Assembly (NCBI RefSeq): GCF_041296385.1
Contig: NC_091014.1
Coordinates: 13,615,578 to 13,679,577, forward strand
DNA: 64,000 nt
Direction: 5' to 3'
Origin: Aphelocoma coerulescens
Lineage: Eukaryota > Chordata > Aves > Passeriformes > Corvidae
The position numbers and the translations under genes are program-made. Below are positions 23,553-38,500 of the stretch, in pieces (positions within the stretch are counted from its first letter, which is position 1; the number at the start of each line of letters is the position of its first letter). A model generated the notes under the pieces. The model made no database searches. It worked only from the letters and a program-made list of their open reading frames with translations, and had not been told where the DNA came from.

Positions 23553-26500
23553 CTGTTGAAATCAAAGGGTGGAAGAAGGAAAGAGTGTCAGTTTCTTTTA
23601 TACATAGTGTAAATGCTTTTGGAGCAGTGAGCTAGTGGGAGTGATTCTTCTTTGTCCTTGCATGACTTTTTAAGTCTGTGCAAACTGGTGTGAAGCATAC
23701 CCTTTGTTTAACTGCAATGTACAAGGCAATTGAGAATCTGTCCCACTTGGCTTTCATTTACAATTCATTACCTTAGGGAAAGGTTAAGAGCTTTCAGCTA
23801 ATGAAAACTGGTGCTGCCTAGGGCCAAATTCACTAAAACTGTATGCACACTTCATAGTGTTTCTCTGTGGGGGTTTTGTACTCCAGTTATCCTTTGATCA
23901 TTAACTGCTTTATCTTGAGAATAGAAGAAAAGCTTTACTCCACTTAGTTATCTTCTACTTTTGCTGTACAGGAAGTAAAGTGCAACACTTTTATTCAGAT
24001 TTATGTTTCCCGCCCCTGTGCACTCTCTTCCAAAAGGAAAGGAAGATCTGGGAAATAAGCATCATCGTTTCTGGGAGGAGACCAAGCAAGAGAGCTCATC
24101 TGCATCCAAATTTAAGAAGGCACCCTTGTTTGGAAGACCTATGTAGAGGACAAGGTCCATCCCACCTAATGCAGATTTCTACTTCTCCCACTGGGGGAGG
24201 GAGGAACCAAGAGAGGGCAGATCTGTGAAGACCTGCAGTCAGCAGATCTCCCATTTGTGCATTCAAGGAATGCTTTCACTTGTGAGTTTTGTCTGTGAGT
24301 AAGAAGTGAATACTCATAATGTAGTAAGTCATACTTTCTTCTCTAGTGCATAAGCTTATTTTTAGTGAATGTGGCCCTTAGGAAAAAGGAGTAATTGTCT
24401 GCTTTGCAAAATAACTATGATTCTCCTCAAGCAAAAATAGGTTTTGTTGTAGTATGCTAATTTAATCTAAAACAATTTATCTAACAAAATTATATCCTTT
24501 TCTACAGCTAATCTTGAACACAATTGACTAAACTGATTAACAGTTGTCAAGTCAAAATCTAGACTATAAACCTCTAAGCAAATCCAAGTCACTTCCTGAC
24601 TAGTTTTCCAAGGCTTTGCAATTTTTAGTTTTTGGGGTTTTTTTTGTCACTGGAATGTACAAACAAGGATGAAAAAAAGACCGAGCTCCTGGTGACAATG
24701 AGAGAAAACAGATGTACTTGGCACAACTTTTGGCACTGTCCCAGTAAGGTAGATCTCTAGAGCATCTGGCAATTGAGAGAGGGGTTAATGTTGACTTATT
24801 AAAGTGAAAAGGAAAGGTCTGTGCTGATGTGTGAGAGATTGATAGTGGTGAGTTTATGTAACTTTAATGCCATTTGCTAGCTCAAGTGCAAAGCAGCACT
24901 GCACATCAGTCTTCATTCCGGTCCTTAAGTCATCAGGGTGGAATGCCACCCTTGCTCCAGTGCCAGGTGTCTCACTGATGAAGGCAGGAGGGAAATTATG
25001 ACCCCAAACCTGCTCCTGACAGTGGCTGCCATTGAAGCTTGAAGAAGTTCTTAATTTTGCCTTCCCATTAATTCCCATTGCCTGGTTCCTCAGAGACACA
25101 GGGCCTTCAAGGCCACATCCCACCTCTCAGGAGAGCATCGTAGCCATGAGGTGAGGGTGGAGCACATATCTGCTGGGAGAAGGCTGCTCTGCAGCCAAAA
25201 TACAGCAGATGGGCCTGGGAGAAAGCACAAGCCCAACTCTGAGCAGCTTTGCTCTGGGTACATGAGACCAAACAGAGTCTGCTAGTGTTTGGCTGAAAAA
25301 AATTGCCATTTCTGTACCTGGTCAGATTTAAAAGTGAGCTTGGCTGTGAGAACCTCAGCTTGGGCAAGATAGATGGGGCACATGCTGAGCTGCAGTTCTT
25401 GGCCCAGGAGCCTTTGCCCCATCTCCATCCTGCCTTTGGTCTGCTTATGTTCAGCAACAGCTCAGCAGAGATGTTCAGGACTCATTTTGGACAGTGCTGT
25501 GTGCACCTGGCCTCTATTTCACTTCAAGTGACCAACCATTTTGTATCTGGTCTTAAAGGGATGGTGAAGATGTTTAAAACAATGAACAAACAAAAAAAGA
25601 AAAAGAAAAGAAAGAATTGAAAAAAGAAACAAGGAAATGCTTACCTAGTAAGGCAGAAGAGATTTACTTATTTTATGTATCTAATTTTGTTCCATTGGAA
25701 GATGGTCAAGGTGTTAGAAAGAAGCATATATTTATGTCTTACACTGAACACCATAGCAGTGCAGTGTGTGAAAAATAAGAGAAATCTAAATTCTCGGGAA
25801 CTAAATGCTTTTTTTTTTTCCTTGCAGTAATGTAGTTCAGACTTGTCCTCACTGACATGAGACAGACTTTCCAACTAGTGGCTGGATGCCACAGAAAAAC
25901 TTGATGCCTGCTATAAAAATACTATGGTTTTCACTCTTTCCATGGGTAAATATGTAGACCCTATGCATTATAGTATTTTATCATATTGCACCACAAAATC
26001 AGAGTAGGTCTATATTTATTTTTTGGAATTAATTTTATATATTGGTAGGAGGCAAGCATTGTATAAGGGAGATCAATAGTGCTTTATAAAATCACAAGAA
26101 GAGTTATATAATATAGTCTCCAAGAGTACTTGCACGTTCCTTGCATTTGGTGGGTGCATAAATGCTTTCAATATTATTAGTAGTAATTTTAATTTTTATT
26201 TTCACAGACTCATTAAAGGCTTTACCATACTTTTGCTGTTGTTTTCTTGTTCAAAACACCCAAAATGTGCTGGGCAGCATCAAGCTATATTAGGAATAGA
26301 CTCCCTTCCATGATGGTGTGGTGAGAACTTTTGTTTCAAAATCAGTGGCAATTTGAAGACTGTTTTGCAAGTGTGTAATGGACTGGTCAGCACCTGCTGA
26401 GCCTTCTGCCTTTTCTGTGCATTTATTGAACCATCAGTCAACCAGAAAAGTTCAGATCCAAAGTAGTTATCTGTGTATTACTGATGGAGTACAGAGCAAA

Positions 26501-29500
26501 AAAACAATTAACAGGAGTGACTACTGTATAATCTGTTTGACAGTTTTGAGTGCACTATTTAAAAGTAAACAGAAGATAATACTGCTTGAATTTATGTAGG
26601 AAATCCTCAAAAACTTTCCAATGAAGTATCTGGAGTTGTGCTAGTTGGATGAAAGCAATATGCAGACTGTAACAGAAGAGCAAAGTCAAAACTATCTAGG
26701 GCATGTTCAAAAAATACCTACAATAAAGCAATTTATGAGAAGGAGTCTCTCTGGATCTTTAATCTTTAGCAGAGCATTATGTGTATTGCATGTTTCCTAA
26801 AGCACAATTTGAACTACAAGGCTGCAATTTAAAGTTTATAAAAATGGAACATAGCCAAATGGAATGAAAAATATGCAGTACATAACCCCAGTATATACTA
26901 ATGTCATTCATTATTTCTGTGTTTTTAATTGACAGGGCACAAAACAGGAACAAAATGGAAACAAAAATATTTGAATAACAAAATTAAACATGAAAAAAGC
27001 CTTAGAACACAGCAAAGGTATGTCCCTCAAGACTAGGCTTGGAGTAAATTTTGGTGCTGAATTACAAATGCTTCGTTAGGCAGGTACTATAATGAAAAAA
27101 GTCACGTGCTCTGACTGAAGTTCTGACGGCTCCTATCAATGACAAATATTCTTTGGCTTTGGTGGAGTCAACACTTGAACCCAGAGCTCAGTAATGTACT
27201 GGTTAGTGTTATCTATTAACTGCAACAGCACAAAGCAGCTGGGTTACATGAAATGAAAGAACTACCTGGGGACACTGGTTTGGTGTCTAAGGGGCAGATG
27301 TGGCTATGCCTCCATGCAGATTGACTGACATACACACTGCCTGGCTGTGGCTACACCTCTGTGGTCATTTATTACAGAAAAAAGTGGGAATTGCTCCTTG
27401 GCTGCCCATACAGTGCTCTGGGTGCTATCCATTGGCAGGTCTCACTGTACCCTAGCAGAAGCAGAAGTCCTTCCCCCCCACAGCCTTGGTGAAAGTCCCA
27501 CTGCAGTATGTCACAGTCTGCTGAACAATTTCTGCTAAGTTTAACTTCCGCCAATGCTCACTGAGGAAGCGCTGCAGGATCAGGGCCCTCATGAGCTATG
27601 TGGCACATCTCAGCATAGAAATGAGTTTTCTCCAACCCACCATTGACAAAACTTTGTGAAAGAGCCATAGCTAACAGAAACATACATTAAATACTGATTC
27701 AGGGAAAGTACTTACCTTATTCTAGTGTAAAACCAATGACAGCAAACAATGAAATACAACACAAGTTAGAAAATGCCTTTCAATGCATGCAGCACTGTGA
27801 TTAGTCATAAAACCCTGATGAGGTTTAGAGGCAATATAGGACTTTTCGTCTCTTTTGAAAATAAAAATTGAACAAATTATTTCCTCAGATTTCAAATCAA
27901 TGTTTAGATTTTTATTTTCTATAAAATTCAGCATGCACTTTTTAGAAACATAATAGAAATGTCATAGAAGCACGAACCGCATCATATTAAATTTGGCATA
28001 AATGTTGTGAATATTCAGATAGTCACCTAATGTTTGAACTACTTATGTTCTTTATAAATCTGTTGATACTTAATTTAAATGCATTTTTCAAATAATTGCT
28101 TTTTACTAAAAAATATGAAGCAGATGAAAATGCTTTTCCACATGAGCACTTCTTATTAAATATAGAATATATAATTTGTATTTTAATAGTCCGAAATAAG
28201 GATAAACATTCTTTGTACCAAATGCAACAGAAGTTCTCACTAAATCATTTGTGCCAAAAATGTGAGAATATCTCGACAATGAAGAGCATGGAGTGATGGC
28301 TATGGAGGGATTCATTCTGTTATCTATCAGTTAACCATAAAATTGTAGGTGGGGATAACATTTCTTGCATTCCTTGCACAACATAAATTCCTTTGGATCA
28401 ACATAACAAGTTTTGGGGTAAAGAAAGCAATATCAGACCCTTAGTGTTCATCTTATAACTACCCTTTATTTCTCAGTACCTTTGACTTTGAATTAAGGTA
28501 ATGAGATGTCTCTAGGGGCCTGCCCTATACACAAGGAAATGGCAGTTGAATAATGCACATGCAAAGAAGTGTGAGGTGTGTGTGCAGTGGGCAGGCTAAG
28601 AGCTGTGCTTCCAGAGAAAATATGCAAATGAAATGCAGAGTTGGACATAGGCTCTTCTTAGGGCAGAAGTATAGGGGCACAGAAAAACTCTATTTCTTAA
28701 GCCTGGGATAAAATGCATTTTTATCCTAAGAAGAGCCACATGAGAGTTGTGCCCACAGCTTTCTTTACAAATGGAGAGAAAAAACCCTGCACTAATGAGG
28801 AATAATCAGTGCTAGCTTTAAAAGGGACTGGAAAACGTAACAACTTGTATCCTCTCCCCACCACAGGACAGACATCAACTGTTGTTAAGTTGGCAAGATC
28901 AATTTAATGTATAACATTGTCAACACAGGTATTCGGTTTCACCTGTTTAAAAGAGGTGCTCAATTTAAGCACCATTTGCAGCTGCATCGTAATCTTTAAA
29001 ATACTGCTTTTTAATGAGTGATTCAAATAGTTCAATCAAAAGTGGAATGATTTTAAGTAACATACAAAAGGATCCACCTTTGGCCTTTTTTTATCACTGC
29101 CAGGTATTTTGCATTCATGTATAATCTGCAGGTTGATTTTTTTTTTCCCCCCAGCAATTTTTTTGGGAGCAAAGAGGAATCAAAGAAATGGCATCCTGAA
29201 GGCCATGTTTGCTGGTGAGAAGGATGGTGGCCCTTGACTCAGAAATCAGCTGACCTGAACAGTGTCATGACCTTGACTGCGCGTCAGCTGTAGCAGTATC
29301 TGCACTACAACTTGACAGCTAGGCCTGTGACAGAACTAATTTCAAATCTTTGGATTGCTGAGAAGAGTTGGGCCATGAAAGCAGGTATTCACAGATCTGC
29401 CCCTGGGGGGAGCCTGTAGGGAGGAGCAGGGACGTCCCCTGTTTTGGATGGGAAATAAAATCAAGAAAATCCTTATTTGCTTTACATCCCTACAGACCAG

Positions 29501-32500
29501 CTCTGCCTGCGGGTAGGTGCTTTCCCTGCTTGCCCTCTTACTCCAGCCCTTAGTCTGCTCAAGGAGAGCATGGCTCCCTTGCCTGTGGGCTGAGGAAAAG
29601 CTGGCACAGCACCTAGGTGTGTACCTGGGGGTGCAGGCAGTCAAGCCAGCACTTAGGCTGGGAAAATCAGACCTCCATTAGCCCACAGGGTAGTGAAGAA
29701 AACACAAGAAGAGATGTGTGGAAAGCCAGGAATTTATCTGTGTCCCAAACCACACCTCTTAGTGTAGGTTGGCTCCTTGCTCTATCCCCTCACAGGCTAG
29801 AGATTTGCCTGCTCCATCAACACGGGTACACAGGTCACAAACATGAAAATCTAGGACTGAAACCAGGGCCAGTGAGGATAATTTTTATAGTTCTGGAGAG
29901 GTGTATGGGGTCTCATCCAGATGGGTGGTGGAGTGCAGGGTTATAAGAGGACTGAACACAGACTGTGTTGGACATGGACCATCAACAGGTTCTTAGCTAG
30001 GGATGTTCATGGCCTTCTGAGACAAGGCCAGGGTTCCAACAGAAATTACTTCCAATTTAGGAGGCACAGATTTTTCCTAAAGTATCCCAGCTTTGGGATG
30101 AATAACCCAGACAGAAGCCTACTGACACTCCAATGGCGCCCTGTAGAATGAATGGGAAGAGGTAATTACAGAACCCAGGTGAATGGTTTAAGTTCAGGCT
30201 GTGCCTCTCTGCAGCCCTGCCAGAGAGCCTCTATTGCCCACAGAGCTCTCTCCTGGCAATCTTGGTGGGAGGGCAGGGCACCCAGAGGTCACTGACTTCT
30301 TGCCTCTTGCTGCAGAGCTGCCTGGGGCTTGCTCTTCCCAGGAGCAGGCAGGGCTTCTGTACCTTTTATTGGAAAATGAAGGAATATTAAGAATGAAAGC
30401 TAAGTCCTATCCCTCGTACTCACAGTGTAGAATTCTGGTAGCCCTGGTATGTGCAGGATCATCTAGGGTAAGTGCTAGCAGATACTGACCCAGGCTCCCT
30501 TCTGATAACCTGAAGCACTCCATGGAGGTGACTGAATGTCTTCATCATTTTACAGGTGAAGAAACTGAAGTGCTGGGGGTAAAGTGACCACTGTGAGGTG
30601 GCCAAGTGAAACAGCAGAGCTAAGGGAAAACCCATATGAGAGTATTTATCGATAAGGAAGTGTGTCCCCTTTCAGAAAACTTGCAGGTTATTTGCAGATA
30701 AATTTCAGGAGGTCTACAGAGTACTTTGATTAATTACAATGTGCAGATAGAACTTAAGCCAAACAGAGGAGTCAAAGGCATCTGTCAGGACTGAGCACAT
30801 GCCAGCATACGAATCAGAGGTACCATGGCATGTAATTCTGCCCCTCCTGAGAGCAGCATGTCTCATGTGTTGTAGTTAGCAGGGAATGGAGCTCCACATC
30901 TGGCCTTTGGGAAATAAGCTGTAATGGCACCGTGTTTCACAGGACTTGGTAAGGGAGAAATCAGTCCAGTTTGGTCTGTCTTTGTGTACTGTACCAGGTG
31001 TCACTTGAACAGGATGGAAATCCTCTGTCTCTAGCCTGATATTTAGGGCACTTTTCAGAAGAGCCTTAAAGCTCTTTAACAGGACTAAAATAATAGAAAG
31101 GAGGAGGCACTGTCTGCCCACCTGGTTCCTTCTCTAGGCAAGGTGTGATTACTTGCTATGGTCATTGCAGTGTAACATATCTCACGACTTGTTGTTACCA
31201 CTCAACTTGTGTATCTAGTCTACAGCCTGGCAGGTCTCATTGTCAGAGAAGTTCTCCACATTTCAGCCTCAGAATCACTTTTTAAAGATCTGTTCTATTC
31301 CTAGTTACAGTCCCTAATTCAGTGCTTGGATTGATGGGTAACATTATACTTTTTTTTTTTTCTTACAGAATTTGTTCTGTTCATTTTATTTTTAATTGCA
31401 ATGTAGAAAGACGTGAATATTTTAGAATGACCAGTTCCCTTTTCCATGGTTTTCTAAACTGTGAACTTCCTGCAGCTCATATTCTTCCATATCTTTCCTG
31501 ATGCAGCATCATACAGCCATTGATTAAAACAGAAATCATATCCATCTCTCTCCCCTGTTCCTTCCAGTTTTAAGCTTAATGTTATGGAAGCAGAGCCCAG
31601 CAAGGTGTGTAAAAGCAGCGGAGAGTGTAAAGTTACTCAGTGTTGGGACCAGTTTGGTTTGGGGTTGATATGAGTGCCATGCAAGCTGGTGCTTCTAGGT
31701 GGAAAGGAGAACAGGACTAACTAGCAATCAGACAATTCACTTTGCTACTGTTACAAAACATTACTTGCAGTGTCTCTGCTAATTCAGAAACCTCATGGCT
31801 ATAATTACACGGTCTAGAGGTTATCTAAGCCTAATTTCTTCACTGCTGTTTTTTAAATTGTTCAATAAAAAGAATGTTTGAACCTATCTACGGAGCAGGC
31901 TCGCCTCTCTCTGCCAACCACTGCCAGCGATGAGTTCCTGCCCAGGAAGCCACTAGAATTTCACTTCTACTGGAACTAAATTGTTAGAGAAAAAGCAGGT
32001 CATCTCTTCGTGATGCAACACAGGAAAAACGGGTTAGCTGCCAGCGAAACCCATCTCAAGAATGGGAGGATCAGGAGGGTGCAGACTTGGTAAAATCTTG
32101 ACAAGGGGATGAATATAGAGCTCGGACCATAGGAACCTGATATAGTGAACCCTGTTTCTGAACAGTATCCTTCTTACTAAAAAAGGAAATGAATAAGGCA
32201 TTAGTTGCTAACACAAATTTTTAAGAGGCACAACAACATTACTTTGTGCAATGAACAATACAGAAAAATCTTTTGTATCCTTGAAAGGATATAGATCAGC
32301 CTTACACGGCAGCACAATGTTGAACAGGAATATCCTTTCTTAGGTCCCAGCAAAATAGTTTTTTAACAGTCATTGCTGCATTACAGGACCACAGCAATAC
32401 TTGGAGGTGATAAAGCCCCACTTTCCCTCCTGCATTTTTCCACAATGCACAACACACCCCCCTGCTGTGCCACTTACTTTGTGTTCATCTCAACTACTGA

Positions 32501-35500
32501 CTTGCAGTCAGGGCAGAGCATCAGGAAAGATAGGATTTTAAAGGTTTCCATTTGAGAAAGGATTCCCTGGGCCACAATGGTTCTTACTGAGCTTAACACC
32601 CATGTCATGCTGGAGAAATTTCAGTGCTTTCTGAGGTGGGGTGGGATGAGGTGAAGCTGATACTCACAGGACGACTTCTACGTGGTCCAAAGCCCACTGA
32701 TCATGACCTGTTCCGTTGTGACGGGGCTGCCACCAGCGCAGTAAGACTCCTTTCATTCGTGCCTCCCTGTCACACAAACATAAGAGCCTGTGAGAGCTGC
32801 AGACTACTCGTGTTTTGCATATCCCTATCTATCCCCAAATGGGAACTGAGAGCAAAGTCACATCATTGTTTCTATGTCACTGAACATCAACACATTGTAT
32901 GTAGAAAATGCTTAATGGTTAAAAATGCACATAGATAAGGAGGATTTTTTCCTCATCTTCAAAACAAGTATTCATTCTGTTTTTCTTTCAAGTGCATTGA
33001 TCAACACTAGCCTGGAATTTCTTAATCAGCCTTCCCTTTAAGTCATCTTCTTAAGTCTACCCTCTCATCAACCTTTTTTCTTCAACAGTGATGCAAAGAT
33101 AGGTTATTTCTTGGCAAAAATGTAACTTGTGCATTTAGAGGTAATGAATGTGACTGGGTACTCACAAGGGAACGTTATAAGACACTCTTTGGGCTTGTAT
33201 AAAGTCCTTTGGCTGATGCTGTGCAATTACTTGCCATGTAATTCCATTATTTACACTGTACTGGAGGAGCACTGCCTTGTCTACAGTGTTAGGATCACTC
33301 AGATTGGTATTGCAACTGTCTGTTTGTGAAATACTTCCAATTTGCAAAACAAACATGATTTTGCTGTAAAACACAGAGAGAAAAGGTATTTTCAATATGC
33401 AAAAGTATTCAAACAGGAACAATAGCATTTCTAGGTTTATTGCAGTTACCTTATCAAAACTTGGAGGATTTTCAAGAATTGTTACTTTAATATGCAAAAT
33501 AAACTGTTTGCATATCTTTAAAACACAGCTCCCCTTTCAAAGTAATAGTTTACTGTGTGTAACATATTGTTGCAGGCAGTAGATCCAATTTTGCAATATA
33601 TCTGCACAAAACTGAGATGGATAAAAATGCAGATATGTAAATGAGTGTATGAAAAGTTTAACAAGGACAAATAAAGGTTGAATATAATAAAGTGCCTAAA
33701 AATATTTATCAAATTCTTCCTGGGTGTTCAAGTAAGAAGAGCCTGATTTATATCTGGCCCATTGGCCAATTCATCCCGTTTCTAATCTTGCTTTGGACAA
33801 CTAAATATAAACCAGTCCTGAAAGCTGTCACTCTACTAAGAGCCAGCACAGGCTGGTTACATTTGTTTTTCCATGGCGAAAGAGGCTCAGTAGATGAAAA
33901 AGATACTCCTGTTCGTTGCCAGGTGAATATAATTCTATTTGACAACTGAAATGGGAAAATGAGCCTGTAATTACTAAATAGCATCTTTAGTCATAACCAT
34001 CGTGGAGGCCCATACAAACATGGAATTTGTCTTATCAGTTCAGGCACTGGTCCAGGCAGTCTGGTGTCCAGTCCTTGCCAACAGCTTCATTGTCAGTGCT
34101 GGCTTACATAGACAGGGCTCTGTTTGGCATGATGAAAACATTTGACCTTTTCATCTGACATCCTCACTCTCCATCTCCCAAATTGAAGTCACAAAGCATT
34201 TTGCCAACCCTAATGTCTCCTGCCAGCCACATCCAACTGCATGGCACAGCCAGGTCAGTCCATCCTCATCAGTACTGGCCCACATGGCTGCACATACATG
34301 TGAAGAGTTTTCTTTCTCATGAATTGTTAAAAGAACTGTTTAGGCTCCAAGTACTACCTTGCTCGGGTGAGATCCAGGGGCTTGGTCACAGCTTGTCTTA
34401 TTTGACATCCATTAAAGTAGAGTGAATCTCCATGGGCGTAGGGTGCCAGCTGTCCACATCCATTCCCTATCACTCCCCCCTGAATGGTTTCCCAGTTTAT
34501 TTCAGTGACTCTTTCAGATTCAAAATTATCTTTAATATAACTTGGCAGATCATGGCTGAAAACAGAGCAGTCATCACCTAAAAATGGCACAGTGAAGTTG
34601 TAAAACACACAAAAATGGAAAGAATGGAGAAAATTGAGTTACAGGTCATTGTAATTCCATTCAAGGTTGTGGCTCAATATATAGTGTGGCTCACTATACA
34701 GCCTGAATATATTTCAGCAGATACATTAATAATGTGCACATTGATACACAGCAGTTATTTGTACAAAATTGAGGCTGTGAGTCTTATTTTTACAGCAGTA
34801 TAACTTCAAGAACTGCAATACAGTTTCTCCTGTTTTGCATTGATGCCAACAGGAGAAACCTCAAATTGCTGGTTGAAGGAAAATATGTTTAAAAACTCGG
34901 AAGGGATCTGATCTTATAAAGTTATGAGGCTCTCCTGGAAGACGTTAAACGCTGGCTCCACTCCCACAAAGCACTTAGAGTTTACCAAGGGCACTCAGGT
35001 ACCATTAGGCATGTGCTTAGCTGCAGTGAGGGGTTAGAGCAGAACACTGTCCTGATGGGGCATGGAGTCCCTTATAGATGCCAGTCACCAACATCTGGAT
35101 GCCATTTGTGCATCCTTTGGGATGCACCCAGAAGGATGTTCAGGGGTGGAAGCCAATTCTGGGTAATCAGGCAGCCATGTTCTGCCTTCAATAAAGGCTG
35201 GATGGACTTTACATACAGTACCAGACAGGAGAGACTGCTGACTCAATACAGTTTCCAGCTCTGACAAATTATTAATCTTGAATTTGTTACTCAGGCATTC
35301 CAGTGATGAATTTGGACATGATACATAATCGTATCTTTTTGTTGAATTTTGAGCTAGATTAGACTGTAGTAGAGGTACAAGAGAGAAATTGAAGAAGTGG
35401 AACCTTGGTATCCTTCGTCACAGATGCAAATGGCTCCAGTTGTGCAATACCCATGGCCACTGCAGAGCTTCGGGCACGCTTCCCCGATGTACACGTGATC

Positions 35501-38500
35501 GATTGCCCAGCTCTGCTTCTCTAGTTCTTCTCCCTTCTGAATCCACCTGAACTGAGTTGCACTGCAAATATCAAAATCCAAACACTGTATTACAATATGT
35601 AGCAATTAAACACATCTGTACAGTGATGTTCTAATACACCAACAGCAAATGTAACCAAAAATGTCATATAGGGGGCTGTGACTTCAATAGTTGGAAAGAC
35701 CCACCCTGCTACATCACTGGCCGTAGCGACTTATAGTAACAAAAAGCCTCCTGAAGAATATGAGTTATGTATCAGATCTAAATCCTGAGATAAGGAATAA
35801 TTTTTAATTCACCAGTTGTTCCTAGTAAACTGTGCCAGCAAGACAGCTGTCATTTTATAGGTCCACAGTGAGCTGACCTTTCAGTAACCTACCTGGATGA
35901 GACATGGTCGGGCAGCTGGATAGTTATTCTTCTCCACATGGAGGTATTGACAGAGTTATAGATGGTAGCTTCATGGAATTGAAATGGGGAGCAGCCAATG
36001 CTATTAGATGAGGAAGGAAGACAGTGTGTCTGGACAAGTTGCCATGAGTCTGTCCTGTAGCAAACAAAAAAAAAAGAAAAAAAAATTTAGAACCACTGAA
36101 AAAATAATGAAAGGAAAACAGGTAATTTCTAAGGGTCATGACATTGCTTGTCTTACTAAACAAACACAAGAGATTGTCAGCAGTAGTTTCCATGCTCTGG
36201 AGCCACAAATAAACATGAGGGGAGAGGCTGAAGCACAGGTGCAGCCAGGGAGGGTTTGAGTGTTGTGGAACCATTGGTGGTGGCACTCCCAGCAGTGTGG
36301 TACATACAGCTGCTTGGGGCTGCGTGACAGAAGGATTTATTTAGGAGGCTGCTTCTTAGCCTCTTTCTTACAGTGTTCAGAAGAGTCCCAATAGAATTTG
36401 CTACATTTTCACCCACAGTCATTTGAGCACAGAATATACTTTCATTTTTACAAATTATAACATGCTGCTCTTCTACAGCACATGAGGCAGTGCTATTGTT
36501 AGCTAGTTAAAGACCAATTTGGAGTTAAATAATTCCCACTTCATTACAGCTTGGTCCTGTATCCTACTAAAATACTTTCCTGGAGATGTGTTTTCCTGTG
36601 AGCACATTTTTAACAGGAACATGCTCATGTCTGTAACTGCAAGCTCAATGCCATGAATCTGTCAACATCTGGGATAAATTATAAAGAGAATTTATGGGAG
36701 TTATGTAGACAAATCCCAGTGCTTGCACACCGGCTTTGTTCAGATGCTGTTACAACATGAATAGCAAAGTAATTGCTTTAATAAATAAAAGCTTGCTAGG
36801 TTTTAAATCTCATACTACTTTTTTTTTTTCAGGTCTGTGTATTCTGCTGTCATTTACCTGGCATCCTTTGTATACTCCAGCATCACTGAGTGGAGGTCCC
36901 CACAAGAATTTGCCTCACAGCCAACCACGATCTATAGCACAAATAAAATCAACTGCTATAACAAGTCAGGTAGACATTTAAAGTGATACGTAATCAAGTT
37001 ATGTTCTCCTTTTTTTTTTTCTTTATTGGGTGTATAAGGGATTGTAAACTTAGAACTTGGGCTAAATCCATCAAAAGTGGATGGAAAACAAAAGACACAG
37101 TACTTCAGGTACTGCTTTTACTTAAAGAATTTTACTTTCCTGCTACTTTTATTTCCTAACAGAATCCTAACACTTCATTTATAAAGTTCAAATTAAATAT
37201 CTAAACAAACATTGTTTCTGAAACAAAAAGATATGGTAGTTCCTTGTCATTTCCAAAAGTGAAGCACCTATAAAGTTTAAAATTCATTAATGATAAACAT
37301 GTGGACATAAACTTTAAATCAGTCCAATTTAGGAACAGAATTATTCTGAATATTTAATACAATAGATATATTTGTTCCACATTACAGTAGAAAGATTACA
37401 GCACCCAGTATGCATTACTCATTAGATAGCAAGATGCTAAATTTCAAAACCAAACAGAAGCCATGCTAGAGCTGAGTTTAGAAATAAAATCTTTGCTGTG
37501 AGTGGTGAAGAAAAAGGGGGAGAGAATCAGGAGAGAAAAACTCTGCAATGAGAGTTTAGTAATATGAACTATTAAATGCTGATGGGTTATCATAATTTTG
37601 GTCTTAAAACAGGAAAAAGATGATAGGCTGGGTAAAATAAGCATCTTGGGGAGGGTCTTGACATTCAGTACTAAAAAACATAAGAGACTTCTCTTGTATA
37701 TAATTTCTTTGGCATGCTGAGTGGGGGAAGCAGTACTTTAGGGATTATATTAAGACAGTCAATATAAAATAGGTAGTGAGTAGAGAAAAGGTGAAAATAC
37801 TGATCAGTGGAAGATGGAAAATTTTGGAACTATCTTGTCAAACAGAAGAGCAAGAAAAAAATCATAGTAAGAAAATGGATTAGTATTTTGATAACCCTAC
37901 TTTCATGTTAGTCCCTGGTTTATTTAAGACAGGGTGCTTGAAGAATGACCAAGAACATTTCTGGAAAACAACTACTTGTTGCCTTTGGCCCTGTGTAGAA
38001 TTCTACCTTAAATCAAAGCAAAATACTCAGAAATGTTTCTCTGATTGTTTAGGTCATTTGCCATGACACAAGTAAGTAGAAGGGTTACTTCTACTTGAAC
38101 ACACTTGCATTTTCCATATGACACTTTTCTCCAGCCTCCTTCTCCCTTGCCTTTTCTGTTTCTTCATGAATTAGGGGAAAAATAGTTTATTCTGCATGGC
38201 ATCTATTTTCACCTTAGAAAATAATTCCTACTGTATCTGATGATCCAGTCATTTCAGGAAAAAGATATTAGACTTCCAATCCCTCTGACTAACCCCAAAA
38301 GCATACAGACAGTCAGAATATTCTGACATTTTACATTCATGCAGCCTTTCTGGTTCTCATTACCTACACTTCATATTTTCCTTTAATTGCTGGTAAAAAG
38401 TCACTATTAATTTATTCATCCAATTGAGCATCCTAGTTGGAAGAAGAATAATTTCTGGACACACATTAGATGAATTTTCATGGTGTTGTTTACTTTGGAG

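Noticed and set aside
25622..25660. Alternative RELN microexon near gcttaccta (minus-strand ctaggtaagc)
   Set aside because: It has a good donor, but no AG lies six bases before it, and the resulting residues would not fit Leu-x-Ser-Thr.
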